A program made the translations under genes and the position numbers. DNA of 64,000 bases from Cyclobacterium amurskyense. GTDB taxonomy: Bacteria > Bacteroidota > Bacteroidia > Cytophagales > Cyclobacteriaceae. Each line of letters opens with the position of its first letter. Position 1 is the stretch's first letter. Of this stretch, positions 53,879-63,907 are shown one piece after another. The notes below the pieces were generated by a model. It was not told where the DNA came from, did no database searches, and was given only the letters and a program-made list of their open reading frames with translations. The DNA lies in assembly GCF_001050135.1 (NCBI RefSeq), contig NZ_CP012040.1, forward strand, positions 930,001-994,000. Reading direction: 5' to 3'.

Positions 53879-56800
53879 ATGAAAAACAAAGCATTTTTGC
53901 TTTTTCTGACCATGCTATGGTATGGCCAGATTTACGCACAGAACAACAATGTTACGGGAACCGTAACGGAAACCAATGGAGAACCCATTCCAGGTGCCAG
54001 TATCATGATAAGCGGAACCTCACAGGGCACTGTCTCAGACATTGATGGGAAGTTTTCCTTAAACGCAGCACCTAATGCCACTTTAATTTTTTCCTTTATT
54101 GGATACTTATCACAAACCATCGAAATCCAAAACCGAACAACCATTGACGTAACACTCTACTCCAATGACATTGGGCTGGAAGAGGTAGTGGTTACCGCCC
54201 TGGGAATCAAAAGAGAAGCCAAGACCTTGGGCTTTTCCACCACAACAGTAGATGGAGAACTCATTTCAGACAACCGAACTCCCAATTTTGCAGATGCACT
54301 TCAAGGCAAAGTAGCAGGGGTAAACATTTCCTCCATGTCCACCGGCCCCGGAGGCACAAGCAAAATTCGGATAAGGGGACAATCTTCCTTTAGCGGGCAA
54401 AACAATCCACTGGTAGTCATCAACGGTGTCCCCATGGACAACTCCAACTATTCCCTTGGAGGTAATTTTGGTGATCGCCAATTGAACAACTCCGACGGTG
54501 GAGATGGACTACTAAGCATTAATCCTGATGATATTGAAACCTTGACAGTATTAAAAGGAGCAACCGCCGGCGCATTGTACGGCTCTCGAGCCAAAGATGG
54601 AGTGATCATGATCACCACCAAAAGCAAAAACTCCAGCAAAGGCTTAGGGGTAGAGATCAACTCCAACTTTACAACTGACACACCACTTGACTTCACAGAT
54701 TTCCAATATGAGTATGGGCAAGGAGAAGGAGGCGTTAGACCCACTACCGCCTACCCCACTTCTGGAGTTTGGAGTTTTGGTGAAAAATTTGAGCAGGGAA
54801 TGACACAAATTCTTTTCGACAATGAAGAATGGCCCTACGAACCTGTATACGACCGAATCAAACAATTTTACAACACAGGAACCAACTGGACCAACACAGT
54901 TACCGTCTCCAATAGTGGAGACAATGGCGGCTTCAGCCTTTCCTTTGCCAATACAGACAACAAAAGCATTGTCCCTAACTCAAAGTTAAATCGGAAAACC
55001 ATCAATCTGGGCTTTTCCCAAAACATCACACCTAAGCTTACGGCTTCCGGAAATGCCAATTATTCCCATGAAGCAAACCAGAATCCGCCACAGGTCAATG
55101 CCCAGGATTTTTCCTCGGCAACCGTGATCATGACATTGGCCAACTCCATGCCTTTTGAAGCATTGAGAAACAATATCACTTATCCAAACGGAGATGAAAT
55201 AGTAATGGCAAGATTTCTCGTTAGAAACAACCCTTACTACTCCACCTCTAAGCGATTTGACAATGTGAAACGAGACCGCCTTATTGGTAATGTATCCCTT
55301 AATTACCAATTTACCCCTTGGCTATATGCTATGGGCCGCCTCTCCATGGATTTTTATGTCAGAGACAATGACTACAACACTCCCAATGGCTACGCCCCAA
55401 TACCACCAGCACCTGCAGGCTTTGTCAATGGCAGTTTCACCCAAGACACCAGAAGATTCAGGGAAACCAACCATGATTTTTTAATTGGAGCCAACCGAAC
55501 TTTTGGGGATTTCAACATCGACCTGACCTTCGGTGGAAACCAGCGCTATGTTAGAATGGACTACAACAGTGTAGCGGTAAAAGATTTTGTAATCCCTAAT
55601 CTGTACACAGTAATGAATGGTAGGGTAAAAGACCCTCTGTACAGCCTTTCTGAAAAAAAGATCAACTCCCTTTATGGACTGGGAGAATTCTCTTATAAAG
55701 AATGGCTTTTCCTAAACTTAACGGCAAGAAACGATTGGTTCTCGACTTTAGCACCAGCCAACAGAAGCATTATGTACCCTTCTGCCGCAACGAGTTTTGT
55801 GTTTTCACAAGCTTTCCAAAACCTACCCGAATGGCTGTATTTCGGTAAATTACGAGTCGCCTATGCGGAAGTGGGCGATGACAATGTCTCCCCTTATTCC
55901 AATGCCCTATTTTATGCGGTAGACAATAACCTTTTCCCAAACCCCGACGGGCTACCTTCTCCACTTGGAAGAGTCAATGCCAGCACTGTACCCAATACTA
56001 ACCTAAAACCTTTGAGAGTTCAGGAAACTGAAATTGGCATGGAACTAAGGTTATTTGACGAGAAAATCAATTTTGATTTTGCATACTACCACAAGATAAC
56101 CAACGATCAGATCCTTGCTACCCAGATTTCCGATGCTTCCAGTTTCACCAATCAATTGGTAAATATTGGCAGAAGCATGAACAAAGGACTGGAAGTTCTG
56201 GTATCGGGCTCACCTGTCCGCACCAAGGATTTCCGCTGGGACGCAAGTGTTAATGCCACTTACAATACCTCAGAAGTTTTACAACTAGGTGTATCTGAAG
56301 CCGACACCATGATCACCGTAAGCTCTGGAGGAGGAAGAATTCTTCGCCAGGTAGTTGGCCAACCAATTGGTCAGCTCTACACCTTTACCTACCTGAGAGA
56401 TGATCAGGGTAGAATGGTTTTTGATGAAAACAGTGGGCGACCATTGCGAAATGACGAACCTCAAAACATGGGCTCCGTTTTGCCTAAATACTTTGGAGGG
56501 ATTTCTAACACTTTCACGTATAAAGGATTGAGTTTATACGCCTTGATTGACTTCAAACTGGGACACAAGATGATCGCAGGTAGAAACCAAAACTTCCTAC
56601 GACATGGATTACATAAAAACACCCTTGATGGCAGAGATCAGGGTTATGTGGTGGGTGATGGTGTCAACCCTAACGGAGAAATCAATACCACTCAATCTTT
56701 GATTCAGCCTTTTTACGAAACAACCAACGTGTTAGGTATTAATGAAGATTGGGTGAGCAATGCCGGTTTCTGGAAGCTTCGTCAAGTTTCACTGAGTTAC

Positions 56801-57010
56801 GACTTCACAAAACTTCTGCCGGACAAACTCTTCATCAAGCAATTGCGCCTAAGTGGTGTAGCCAACAATGTGCTGATCCTGAAAAAATGGACCCAAAACA
56901 TGGATCCTGAAAACGTTTCTGTAACCTCTGACAATGCCAATGGCATGGATTTCTGGCCTGCCTTACCCCCTACCAGAAGTCTGGGATTTAACCTAAACGC
57001 AAAATTTTAA
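53879..57010 (+). CDS. SusC/RagA-family TonB-dependent transporter
   Basis: 1043 residues. Signal peptide 1-21; regulatory-like beta domain about 24-107 (VTGTVTETNGEPIPGASIMI); plug from about 110 with LEEVVVTALGIKREAKTLGF and LTVLKGATAGALYGSRAKDG; barrel ending LGFNLNAKF with a terminal Phe. Unlike the transporter at 44026 it has no STN domain, so it is not directly wired to an ECF/FecR pair. The susD partner starts 4 bases after its stop. Confidence 0.95.
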   Translation: MKNKAFLLFLTMLWYGQIYAQNNNVTGTVTETNGEPIPGASIMISGTSQGTVSDIDGKFSLNAAPNATLIFSFIGYLSQTIEIQNRTTIDVTLYSNDIGLEEVVVTALGIKREAKTLGFSTTTVDGELISDNRTPNFADALQGKVAGVNISSMSTGPGGTSKIRIRGQSSFSGQNNPLVVINGVPMDNSNYSLGGNFGDRQLNNSDGGDGLLSINPDDIETLTVLKGATAGALYGSRAKDGVIMITTKSKNSSKGLGVEINSNFTTDTPLDFTDFQYEYGQGEGGVRPTTAYPTSGVWSFGEKFEQGMTQILFDNEEWPYEPVYDRIKQFYNTGTNWTNTVTVSNSGDNGGFSLSFANTDNKSIVPNSKLNRKTINLGFSQNITPKLTASGNANYSHEANQNPPQVNAQDFSSATVIMTLANSMPFEALRNNITYPNGDEIVMARFLVRNNPYYSTSKRFDNVKRDRLIGNVSLNYQFTPWLYAMGRLSMDFYVRDNDYNTPNGYAPIPPAPAGFVNGSFTQDTRRFRETNHDFLIGANRTFGDFNIDLTFGGNQRYVRMDYNSVAVKDFVIPNLYTVMNGRVKDPLYSLSEKKINSLYGLGEFSYKEWLFLNLTARNDWFSTLAPANRSIMYPSAATSFVFSQAFQNLPEWLYFGKLRVAYAEVGDDNVSPYSNALFYAVDNNLFPNPDGLPSPLGRVNASTVPNTNLKPLRVQETEIGMELRLFDEKINFDFAYYHKITNDQILATQISDASSFTNQLVNIGRSMNKGLEVLVSGSPVRTKDFRWDASVNATYNTSEVLQLGVSEADTMITVSSGGGRILRQVVGQPIGQLYTFTYLRDDQGRMVFDENSGRPLRNDEPQNMGSVLPKYFGGISNTFTYKGLSLYALIDFKLGHKMIAGRNQNFLRHGLHKNTLDGRDQGYVVGDGVNPNGEINTTQSLIQPFYETTNVLGINEDWVSNAGFWKLRQVSLSYDFTKLLPDKLFIKQLRLSGVANNVLILKKWTQNMDPENVSVTSDNANGMDFWPALPPTRSLGFNLNAKF

Positions 57011-57014
57011 AACC

Positions 57015-58553
57015 ATGAAAAAGCTAACAAAATACCTTTTGAGCCTGGTTATGGCAGTGGGATTCTTCAGTTGTGATGAGAAATTTGATGAAATCAATAC
57101 CAACCTGGTTGACCCAACTACTTTAAACCCGCTATTCTTACTGAATCAGGGAATTCTTGACATGCGCTATAGAGATGGGGTGAGCTCCTTGCAAGACCTC
57201 TCCTATAACTTTGGAATTGTACAACAAATTATCACCCCTTTTGGCAGCTCCCTAGCCGGAGCCAATTACAACCAATTGAACCTGTCCAATTCACAACATA
57301 TATGGATTAACACTTACCGCAATGTCCTAAAGAACACGGTAGATGCGGTAGAAAAAAGCAAGGTAGACCCAGAAAACACCAACCTGTATCATTCAGCGAG
57401 GATTTGGAAAGTCTATGCTTATATGGTATTGACAGATACCTATGGGGACATCCCTTATTTTGAAGGAGCCAAAGGTTTCATAGAGCAAATAGTCACGCCA
57501 AAATATGACAGTCAGGAAACCATTTATATGGACCTATTGAAAGAACTGGAAGAAGCCACAGCAGGCCTAGACCCTTCCAAACCATCTTCCACAAGTGAAA
57601 TCTTATATGGTGGGGATCCTTTAAAATGGAAAAAATTCGGCTACTCTTTAATGTTGCGTGCCGCCATGCGACTAACCAAAGTCGCCCCCTCCACTGCTGA
57701 AACCTATGTTTCTAAGGCCGTGGCTGGAGGTTTGATTTCTTCCAATGAGGAAAATGCCGTACTTCGCAACACTTCCATCTTTAACAATTACCTAGGCGTT
57801 CATTTGGGAGCAAGGGAAAAGGCCAATTACTACCTAACTGAACCATTTGTCAATCACCTTAAAGACAATGAGGACCCTAGACTGGTATCCATTGCCATCA
57901 GACATGTGGGAGCTACCAATGGCCCAAGTCAAACAATAAGCCGAATAACCCGAGACCCGGACCTACAAATAGGCATGCCCATGGGCCACGATGATGTTTC
58001 CATCAACAGTGTTTCAGCTGAAACGGGCGTGGTAAGCCTTTGGGACTATACGCAAGCAAATATTTACACAGTTTTAAAAGTGGACTCTCCCCAGTTTTTC
58101 CTCACCTATTCCCAAAACCAACTGCTCTTGGCTGAGGCAGCTGTAAGAGGATGGGTACAAGGCGATGCCTCCACTTATTACGAAGAGGGAATAAGGGCAA
58201 ATATGGAGCAAATGGCACTGTATGATGTGGAAGCCACTGTTTCGGAGCAGGATGCCGAAACGTATATCGCCAACCACCCCCTAGTAGGTGAAACGGCTTT
58301 GGAACAGATCAATACTGAATATTGGATTTCGGCCTTCCTAGACGGATCAGAGTTATTTGCCAATTTCAGAAGAAGCGGATACCCAACATTGGAGCCCAAC
58401 CCTTATGCAGGATCTGAAATCACTGGAGATTTTATCAGGAGTATGCCTTATCCTGACTCTGAAACAGTAGTCAACCGCTCCAATTTACAGGAAGCTATAA
58501 GCAGACAAGGCCCCAACAATCTGGATCGAAGAGTTTGGTGGGATCAACCTTAA
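57015..58553 (+). CDS. SusD/RagB-family surface glycan-binding lipoprotein
   Basis: 512 residues. Signal with lipobox FFSC, then DEKFDEINTNLVDPTTL, RIWKVYAYMVLTDTYGDIPY (the conserved SusD helix), and C-terminal GSELFANFRRSGYPTLEP and RRVWWDQP. It is the surface lid partner of the preceding SusC. The sequence is clearly related to the SusD at 42413, yet diverged, so the two loci likely import related but different ligands. A strong terminator follows at once. Confidence 0.95.
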   Translation: MKKLTKYLLSLVMAVGFFSCDEKFDEINTNLVDPTTLNPLFLLNQGILDMRYRDGVSSLQDLSYNFGIVQQIITPFGSSLAGANYNQLNLSNSQHIWINTYRNVLKNTVDAVEKSKVDPENTNLYHSARIWKVYAYMVLTDTYGDIPYFEGAKGFIEQIVTPKYDSQETIYMDLLKELEEATAGLDPSKPSSTSEILYGGDPLKWKKFGYSLMLRAAMRLTKVAPSTAETYVSKAVAGGLISSNEENAVLRNTSIFNNYLGVHLGAREKANYYLTEPFVNHLKDNEDPRLVSIAIRHVGATNGPSQTISRITRDPDLQIGMPMGHDDVSINSVSAETGVVSLWDYTQANIYTVLKVDSPQFFLTYSQNQLLLAEAAVRGWVQGDASTYYEEGIRANMEQMALYDVEATVSEQDAETYIANHPLVGETALEQINTEYWISAFLDGSELFANFRRSGYPTLEPNPYAGSEITGDFIRSMPYPDSETVVNRSNLQEAISRQGPNNLDRRVWWDQP

Positions 58554-58559
58554 GAAGGG

Positions 58560-58600
58560 AGCGTACCTGTCTTAATTAGGCAGGTACGCTTCGTTTTTTT
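58560..58600 (+). terminator. Intrinsic terminator after susC-susD
   Basis: AGCGTACCTG and its complement CAGGTACGCT around TCTTAATTAGG, followed by TCGTTTTTTT. The remaining 260 bases to the next gene hold only a probable promoter. Confidence 0.9.
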
Positions 58601-58864
58601 AGTAAAAACCAAAACTTATTCCACAGAAGGTTTTTAATAGTTTAATTTGTACACTAAATTCTAGCTTTCTTTTTACACCTTAATATTCACTAAAAGAAGA
58701 AGATTACTTAAGTGCAGCAGTTAACCACAAAACAGGAGTACAAACCATGCTTTATTTTTTTTTTGAAGCTTGCTCGGACAAGAATTTAGGCATCACACTG
58801 CTTCAAAAGGAAAACCCAGCAATAATTTCACAAAACAAAGATTTAAACAACAACCCAATAATCA

Positions 58865-60133
58865 ATGAAAAAAACAGAAAAAAAAGTCATAAAAAAACCA
58901 GCCACCAGACCTGTGACTAGGAGAAATGCCATCCAGTCAGTTCTAGGACTAGCAGGAACGAGCTTACTCCTTCCAATTTCTTCTTATGCTGACAAACCTA
59001 GCCCAACCAACTTCAAGGCAGGCGAAGTAAGAATCACCAAACTAGAAACGTTTTTAGTAAAACCACGCTGGATTTTTCTAAAAATCCATACAGATGCTGG
59101 TGTAGTAGGACTGGGCGAACCCTTACTGGAAGGCCGAGCACTAACCATACAAACTGCCATTAAAGAATTAGAACCATACCTAATCGGCAAGGATCCTAGA
59201 CATGTGGTACATCACTGGCAAGCGATTTACCGCCATGCTTTTTATAGAGGAGGTCCTATCCTGACTTCAGCCCTAAGCGGCATTGATCATGCACTTTGGG
59301 ACATTAAAGGAAAGCTGCTCGGTGTGCCCGTCTATGAGCTTTTCGGAGGACCTACCCGAGACCGGGTAAGAATATACGGCCGAGCCTCTAATGCCGAAGA
59401 CATGAAAAAAAGAAAGCAGGAAGGTTATACCGTAATCAAAACAGGTGTAGCTAAAAAACAGCCTGCCAGAATAGTGGAGAACCCAGCTTTCATCCAATAT
59501 GCCTCGGACAATTTCGCCTCCCTTCGAGAAGCCGGTGGACCGGAGATGGATATTGGAATAGATTTCCACGGATCTATCTCCCCACAAACCGCCAAGGTAC
59601 TCATCAAAGAATTGGAACAGTACCAACCCATGTTTATAGAGGAACCTTGTCAAGCACAAAATGTGGATGTGATGGCAGAAATAGCCAGAGGAACACATTT
59701 ACCTATTGCCACTGGAGAAAGAATTTTTACAAAATGGGGATTCAGAGAGATTTTAGAAAAAGGTGCTGCCAGCATAGTTCAGCCTGACCTTTGTCATGCT
59801 GGTGGATTGACAGAGGGAAGATTGATTGCCGGGATGGCAGAAGCCTATTATGCAGCCATCGCTCCACACAACCCTATGGGCCCTATCTCCTTGGCTTGTG
59901 GCCTGCATTTAGCGGCTAGCGTACCCAACTTCCTGGTACAAGAACAAGTTTCATTGGGAGAAGGCTATCTAAAAACACCATTTAAGCTGGAATCAGACGG
60001 CACGGTACTTATTCCAAAAGGACCGGGATTAGGTATTGAGTTGGACGAGGATGCCTTACAAGACAAGATAGGCCACGACTGGACCAATCCTCAATCCTAT
60101 GACCCAAGGGATGGATCAGTGGTGGACTGGTAG
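58865..60133 (+). CDS. Tat-exported galactonate-dehydratase-like enolase-superfamily enzyme
   Basis: 422 residues. A basic N-terminus with TRRNAIQSVLGLAG forms a Tat signal. The sequence resembles D-galactonate dehydratases: D233 and H235 in DIGIDFHGS, E259 in FIEEPCQAQN, E285 in ATGERIF, H335 in APHNPMGP and the PDLCHAGGLTE strand. It would convert an aldonate to its 2-keto-3-deoxy acid. DgoD enzymes are normally cytosolic, so an exported version is unusual. It is followed 56 bases later by another such gene, likely in one operon. Confidence 0.88.
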   Translation: MKKTEKKVIKKPATRPVTRRNAIQSVLGLAGTSLLLPISSYADKPSPTNFKAGEVRITKLETFLVKPRWIFLKIHTDAGVVGLGEPLLEGRALTIQTAIKELEPYLIGKDPRHVVHHWQAIYRHAFYRGGPILTSALSGIDHALWDIKGKLLGVPVYELFGGPTRDRVRIYGRASNAEDMKKRKQEGYTVIKTGVAKKQPARIVENPAFIQYASDNFASLREAGGPEMDIGIDFHGSISPQTAKVLIKELEQYQPMFIEEPCQAQNVDVMAEIARGTHLPIATGERIFTKWGFREILEKGAASIVQPDLCHAGGLTEGRLIAGMAEAYYAAIAPHNPMGPISLACGLHLAASVPNFLVQEQVSLGEGYLKTPFKLESDGTVLIPKGPGLGIELDEDALQDKIGHDWTNPQSYDPRDGSVVDW

Positions 60134-60189
60134 GAATTTCCAATCAAGCAATATAAAACAGAAACGATAAATCTTATAGTCGATAAACA

Positions 60190-61536
60190 ATGAAAGTAAA
60201 GGAAAACAACACAAGAAGAAATTTAATCAAAGGACTGGGGCTAGGTACCATGGCAGGAATGCTAGGAATGTACCCAAAAGCAATGGCAGCACCTGAAAAA
60301 GAAAAACCAGCCTACCTCAACGGGCTCCCCCCTTTGACTATCACCAATGTAAAAGCCATAGGCCTAGCTCCAAGTGGATCAAACCTAATCGTAATAAAAG
60401 TAGAAACCTCCGAACCAGGTCTTTACGGACTAGGTTGCGCCACCTTTACCCAAAGGGCCTTTGCAGTAATAACCGCCATAGAAAAATACCTTAAGGATTT
60501 TTGCGTAGGCAAAGATGTTGACAATATCGAAGACATGTGGCAGTCGCTTTTTGTAAGTTCCTATTGGCGAAATGGACCAGTACTCAACAATGCCATCAGT
60601 GGGATTGACCAGGCCTTATGGGACATTAAAGGCAAACGCGCCAACATGCCTACCTATCAATTGCTAGGAGGAAAATGTAGGTTTGCCATTCCATGCTATA
60701 CCCACGCAAGCGGCAACACCCCAGAGGAAGCGGCCAATCAGGTTTCCTCCTATATGGAGGAGGGTTACCGTTATGTAAGGATTCAGCAAGGAGGTTATGG
60801 CGGGGCAGGGATTTCCGGCGAACCAGACTTTAAAAAACAAGGTTTTGCCCGCAACACAGACCAGTACATGGATCAGGGCAAATACAGAAAGGATGTGCCC
60901 AAATTATTTGAAACCGTAAGGAGGCAATGTGGAGAGGAAGTCGAACTACTGCATGACATTCATGAAAGACTAGACCCCATAGACGCCATTAACGTCATCA
61001 AAAGTGTGGAGCCATACAATCCATTCTTTATTGAAGACCCTTTCTCTCCCGAACAGATGGAATGGTTCAAACAATTAAGAAATGCCACTACCGTCCCTTT
61101 GGCTATGGGTGAGTTGTTCAATAATATCAATGAATTCAAAGAGCCTATGACCAATCGATTGTTTGATTATATCCGAATTCATATTTCCCAGATTGGCGGA
61201 ATTACTCCAGCCATGAAAGTGGCTCGACTGGGTGAATTTTATGGTATAAAAACTGCCTGGCATGGCCCAGGAGATGTGTCTCCGGTAGGTCATGCGGCCA
61301 ATGCACACATAGACCTTGCCATCTGGAATTTCGGCATTCAGGAAGCTGCCAGAATATCGGATTTATCCAGAGAGATTTTCCCAGGATCACCTACGATGAA
61401 GGATGGCTATATGTGGGTAAATGAAGTTCCAGGTTTGGGTGTTGACATCAACGAAAAGCTGGCCGCCAAATACCCCATGCACACCAATTCTCGCTGGACT
61501 GTAAGGAAGTTTGATGGGACGATTATTCGGCCTTAA
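60190..61536 (+). CDS. Tat-exported mannonate-dehydratase-like (ManD/RspA) enolase-superfamily enzyme
   Basis: 448 residues. Tat motif TRRNLIKGLGLG. It has the ManD/RspA group features: a long capping loop (about 200-235), LLHDIHERLDP with D256 and H258, FIEDPFSPEQ with E282, LAMGELF with E308, and TAWHGPGDVSPVGHAAN with H358. The family includes D-mannonate dehydratases of high and low efficiency, so the actual substrate may be another aldonate. It is probably co-transcribed with the preceding dehydratase. A perfect hairpin follows its stop. Confidence 0.9.
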   Translation: MKVKENNTRRNLIKGLGLGTMAGMLGMYPKAMAAPEKEKPAYLNGLPPLTITNVKAIGLAPSGSNLIVIKVETSEPGLYGLGCATFTQRAFAVITAIEKYLKDFCVGKDVDNIEDMWQSLFVSSYWRNGPVLNNAISGIDQALWDIKGKRANMPTYQLLGGKCRFAIPCYTHASGNTPEEAANQVSSYMEEGYRYVRIQQGGYGGAGISGEPDFKKQGFARNTDQYMDQGKYRKDVPKLFETVRRQCGEEVELLHDIHERLDPIDAINVIKSVEPYNPFFIEDPFSPEQMEWFKQLRNATTVPLAMGELFNNINEFKEPMTNRLFDYIRIHISQIGGITPAMKVARLGEFYGIKTAWHGPGDVSPVGHAANAHIDLAIWNFGIQEAARISDLSREIFPGSPTMKDGYMWVNEVPGLGVDINEKLAAKYPMHTNSRWTVRKFDGTIIRP

Positions 61537-61555
61537 AGAAACATCACGATTAACC

Positions 61556-61589
61556 AGCCCTCCAAGGGTTTTTGAACCCTTGGAGGGCT
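61556..61589 (+). repeat. Perfect 15-bp hairpin between dehydratase and RAYT gene
   Basis: Left arm AGCCCTCCAAGGGTT, loop TTTG, right arm the exact complement. There is no T-run after it (ATTAAAA), so it is an unlikely intrinsic terminator. It shares a CCAAGG...CCTTGG core with the B-family hairpin and sits 20 bases before the RAYT ATG. Confidence 0.85.
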
Positions 61590-61608
61590 ATTAAAATAGA
61601 AGCGAAAA

Positions 61609-62229
61609 ATGCCCGATCCACGGATACCACTGGAGCCTGAACGTATGTATCACATCTGGACACACGCCACTGGAAACGAAAACCTATTCCGCTCCAAGGA
61701 AAACTACCGTTATTTTCTCGAGAAATACTCAAAATACATTTATCCAATTGGAGATACCTTCGCTTATTGCCTTATGCCCAATCACCTTCACTTGATGATA
61801 AGGTTTCGACGGCAAGAGGAGTTGAAAAAAACAGGCCCCCTTCAAAGGCTTCAAACCCTCGAAGGAATCAATCTTCCTACACTTTTCAGCAGACAATTCT
61901 CCAATCTTTTTAACGCGTACTCACAAGCCTACAACAAAATGTTCAATAGAAAAGGCAATCTCTTTATTACACGTTTTCACCGAAAGCTTATAGATTCGGA
62001 CAATTATTTCACAGCCTTGATCGCCTATATTCACAATAACCCGGTACACCATGGGTTTGTAAAGGACCCTTCAGATTGGCCACACAGTAGTTCGCACACC
62101 TATTTGAAAACGAAACCAACCAAACTAGCTAAAAAAGAAGGCCTTTCTTGGTTTGGGGGAACCGATGCTTTTTTATCTTTGCATCGGGAGATGAAAAAAA
62201 GAGACGTTATTTTACAATTCGAAGATTAA
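61609..62229 (+). CDS. REP-associated tyrosine transposase (RAYT, IS200/IS605-like)
   Basis: 206 residues. The Y1 HUH fold is visible: MPNHLHLMIRF with the HLH metal motif at H59 and H61, and ALIAYIHNNPVHHGF with Y140 as predicted nucleophile. The opening RIPLEPERMYHIWTHATGNE is the usual start of Bacteroidota RAYT proteins. Such enzymes cleave single-stranded REP hairpins and are single-copy domesticated relatives of IS200 transposases. No IS ends flank the gene. The hairpin 20 bases upstream is its likely cognate REP-like site. Confidence 0.9.
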   Translation: MPDPRIPLEPERMYHIWTHATGNENLFRSKENYRYFLEKYSKYIYPIGDTFAYCLMPNHLHLMIRFRRQEELKKTGPLQRLQTLEGINLPTLFSRQFSNLFNAYSQAYNKMFNRKGNLFITRFHRKLIDSDNYFTALIAYIHNNPVHHGFVKDPSDWPHSSSHTYLKTKPTKLAKKEGLSWFGGTDAFLSLHREMKKRDVILQFED

Positions 62230-62398
62230 CCTTATTTATGAACCCATATAGGCAATAGCTATTTTGAGTATTGTTTTTTAGGAGGGATGAAAAATAAAAA
62301 ACCAATAGTGCAAAAGTATGATCGAATCTCATCTGATCAAGCGAGAACCACCACATCACTAAATCACAGATCACACTATATTCCTCTACACAAACCCC

Positions 62399-63907
62399 TT
62401 ACCTGAAATACGCTTTATCCACCTCAATTTCGCTCAATAACGGATCGTTAATTTCTTTCATTTTAGTTAATATTTTTTGGTGGAGAACTTCAATTACTTG
62501 CCGAACCTCTTCGCTAGAGTCGTTGATCAAGTTAATGTTTTCTTCGGGATCGAGGGCGATATGATACAATTCATCTCTTTTTGGGTCCATAAAGTCCCTT
62601 ACCAATTTCCATTCTGGAGTCCTGTAGCTTCTTAAAAAGGAAGTCGCATAATTGACCATACTGTATTCAGAATAAAAATCATTGTCCCAATCAGCGACTT
62701 CTTCTCCTTTAATTAAAGGAACCAAGCTCCGACCTCTGAGTTTATGTTCAGTCTCAGAAGGAAGCCCAACTCCAGCCATTTCAAGAAGCGTAGGGTAAAT
62801 ATCAAGCACCGAGATAGTTTGATCTATCTTTCTTCCCGCCTGAGTCACTCCTTTCCAGTACACAATGGCAGGTATTTTTATAGAGTTATCAAATAAATTG
62901 GGTCGATAGCCGGTATTAATATTGGAAGTAGCAGCGGGGATGTTTTTTGTAATCCATTTTCCATTCCCTTTATGTTCTATGCCATTGTGCCCCATATTGT
63001 AACCATGGTCAGACATGAAAACAACTATGGTATTGTCCATAAGGCCTTTTTCTTCAAGTGCTGCAAGGACTCTACCCACATTCCTATCCATTCCGGCAGT
63101 ACTGGCAAGGTATTCTCTCATTTTTCTTTTGGCTTTTGCAATGTTAAGGTCTGGATAGCCCGGATTCGGTAAGATGGGATCCATATTTTGAAAAGGTGCC
63201 CAATCTTCATCCGCTACAGGCAACCATTGAGAATGTGGGGCACGGGTATTGAAACACAAAAGAAATGGGGAATTACCTGTGGATTTAATAAAAGAGATAG
63301 CTTCGTTTGCCAAAATATCTGTGGTCAAACCTTTTACAATTTTTACTTCCCCATCTATTTCCAATTCAGGATTTTCAGGACTTGTCCCACCTCCCAAAAG
63401 ACCTGAGAAATAATCAAAGCCATGGTTTTTGGGATGGTATTGCTTCCCATCTTCAGTTGACCAGTCTCCTAAGTGCCACTTCCCTACCAAACCTGTATGG
63501 TAGCCATTTTTTTGAAGCATCTCAGCAAATGTGATACTCTTAGGATCAAGTCCGGCATTCACATTAGGATCAAATGTCAATTTACTATGGTTAGGACTTA
63601 CTATAAAATCCAAAATATTGTATTCACTGGCATAACGCCCTGTCATTATACTGGTCCGTGAAGGACTACATACCGGAGTGGTGGTAAAAGCATTGCGAAA
63701 AGACACTCCTTTTGCTGCTAGTTTATCCAAGTTCGGTGTATAAGCATTGGGATCCCCCGAGGAAGCAAAAGCCCATGGCGCCTGATCATCAGTTAAAATA
63801 AACAAAATATTGGGCCTTTCAATCGCTTCTTGAAAAGCGTAGGTAATGGATGTAGAAAGCAATAAACATATTGCCCCAAGTATGGCTTTAATTTTATTTA
63901 CGGTCAT
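62399..63907 (-). CDS. Secreted sulfatase (S1 type)
   Basis: 502 residues with a Sec signal (about 1-24, ending TYAFQ). The formylglycine motif CSPSRTSIMTGR begins at C80, so the Cys must be modified by an anaerobic or FGE-type maturase. Metal-binding NILFILTDDQAPW (D40, D41) and FMSDHGYNMGHN are in place. The chain removes sulfate esters, probably from marine glycans, in the periplasm. It is convergent with the RAYT gene and close to the SusCD/dehydratase set, consistent with a sulfated substrate. Confidence 0.93.
   Translation of the reverse strand: MTVNKIKAILGAICLLLSTSITYAFQEAIERPNILFILTDDQAPWAFASSGDPNAYTPNLDKLAAKGVSFRNAFTTTPVCSPSRTSIMTGRYASEYNILDFIVSPNHSKLTFDPNVNAGLDPKSITFAEMLQKNGYHTGLVGKWHLGDWSTEDGKQYHPKNHGFDYFSGLLGGGTSPENPELEIDGEVKIVKGLTTDILANEAISFIKSTGNSPFLLCFNTRAPHSQWLPVADEDWAPFQNMDPILPNPGYPDLNIAKAKRKMREYLASTAGMDRNVGRVLAALEEKGLMDNTIVVFMSDHGYNMGHNGIEHKGNGKWITKNIPAATSNINTGYRPNLFDNSIKIPAIVYWKGVTQAGRKIDQTISVLDIYPTLLEMAGVGLPSETEHKLRGRSLVPLIKGEEVADWDNDFYSEYSMVNYATSFLRSYRTPEWKLVRDFMDPKRDELYHIALDPEENINLINDSSEEVRQVIEVLHQKILTKMKEINDPLLSEIEVDKAYFR

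Noticed and set aside
53803..54045. 80-codon ORF overlapping the susC start
   Set aside because: It overlaps the susC signal peptide in another frame and has no family features.
61556..61589. Perfect hairpin as an intrinsic terminator of the dehydratase operon
   Set aside because: There is no T-run on the plus strand after the stem; the RAYT association is the better explanation, though it could still slow polymerase.
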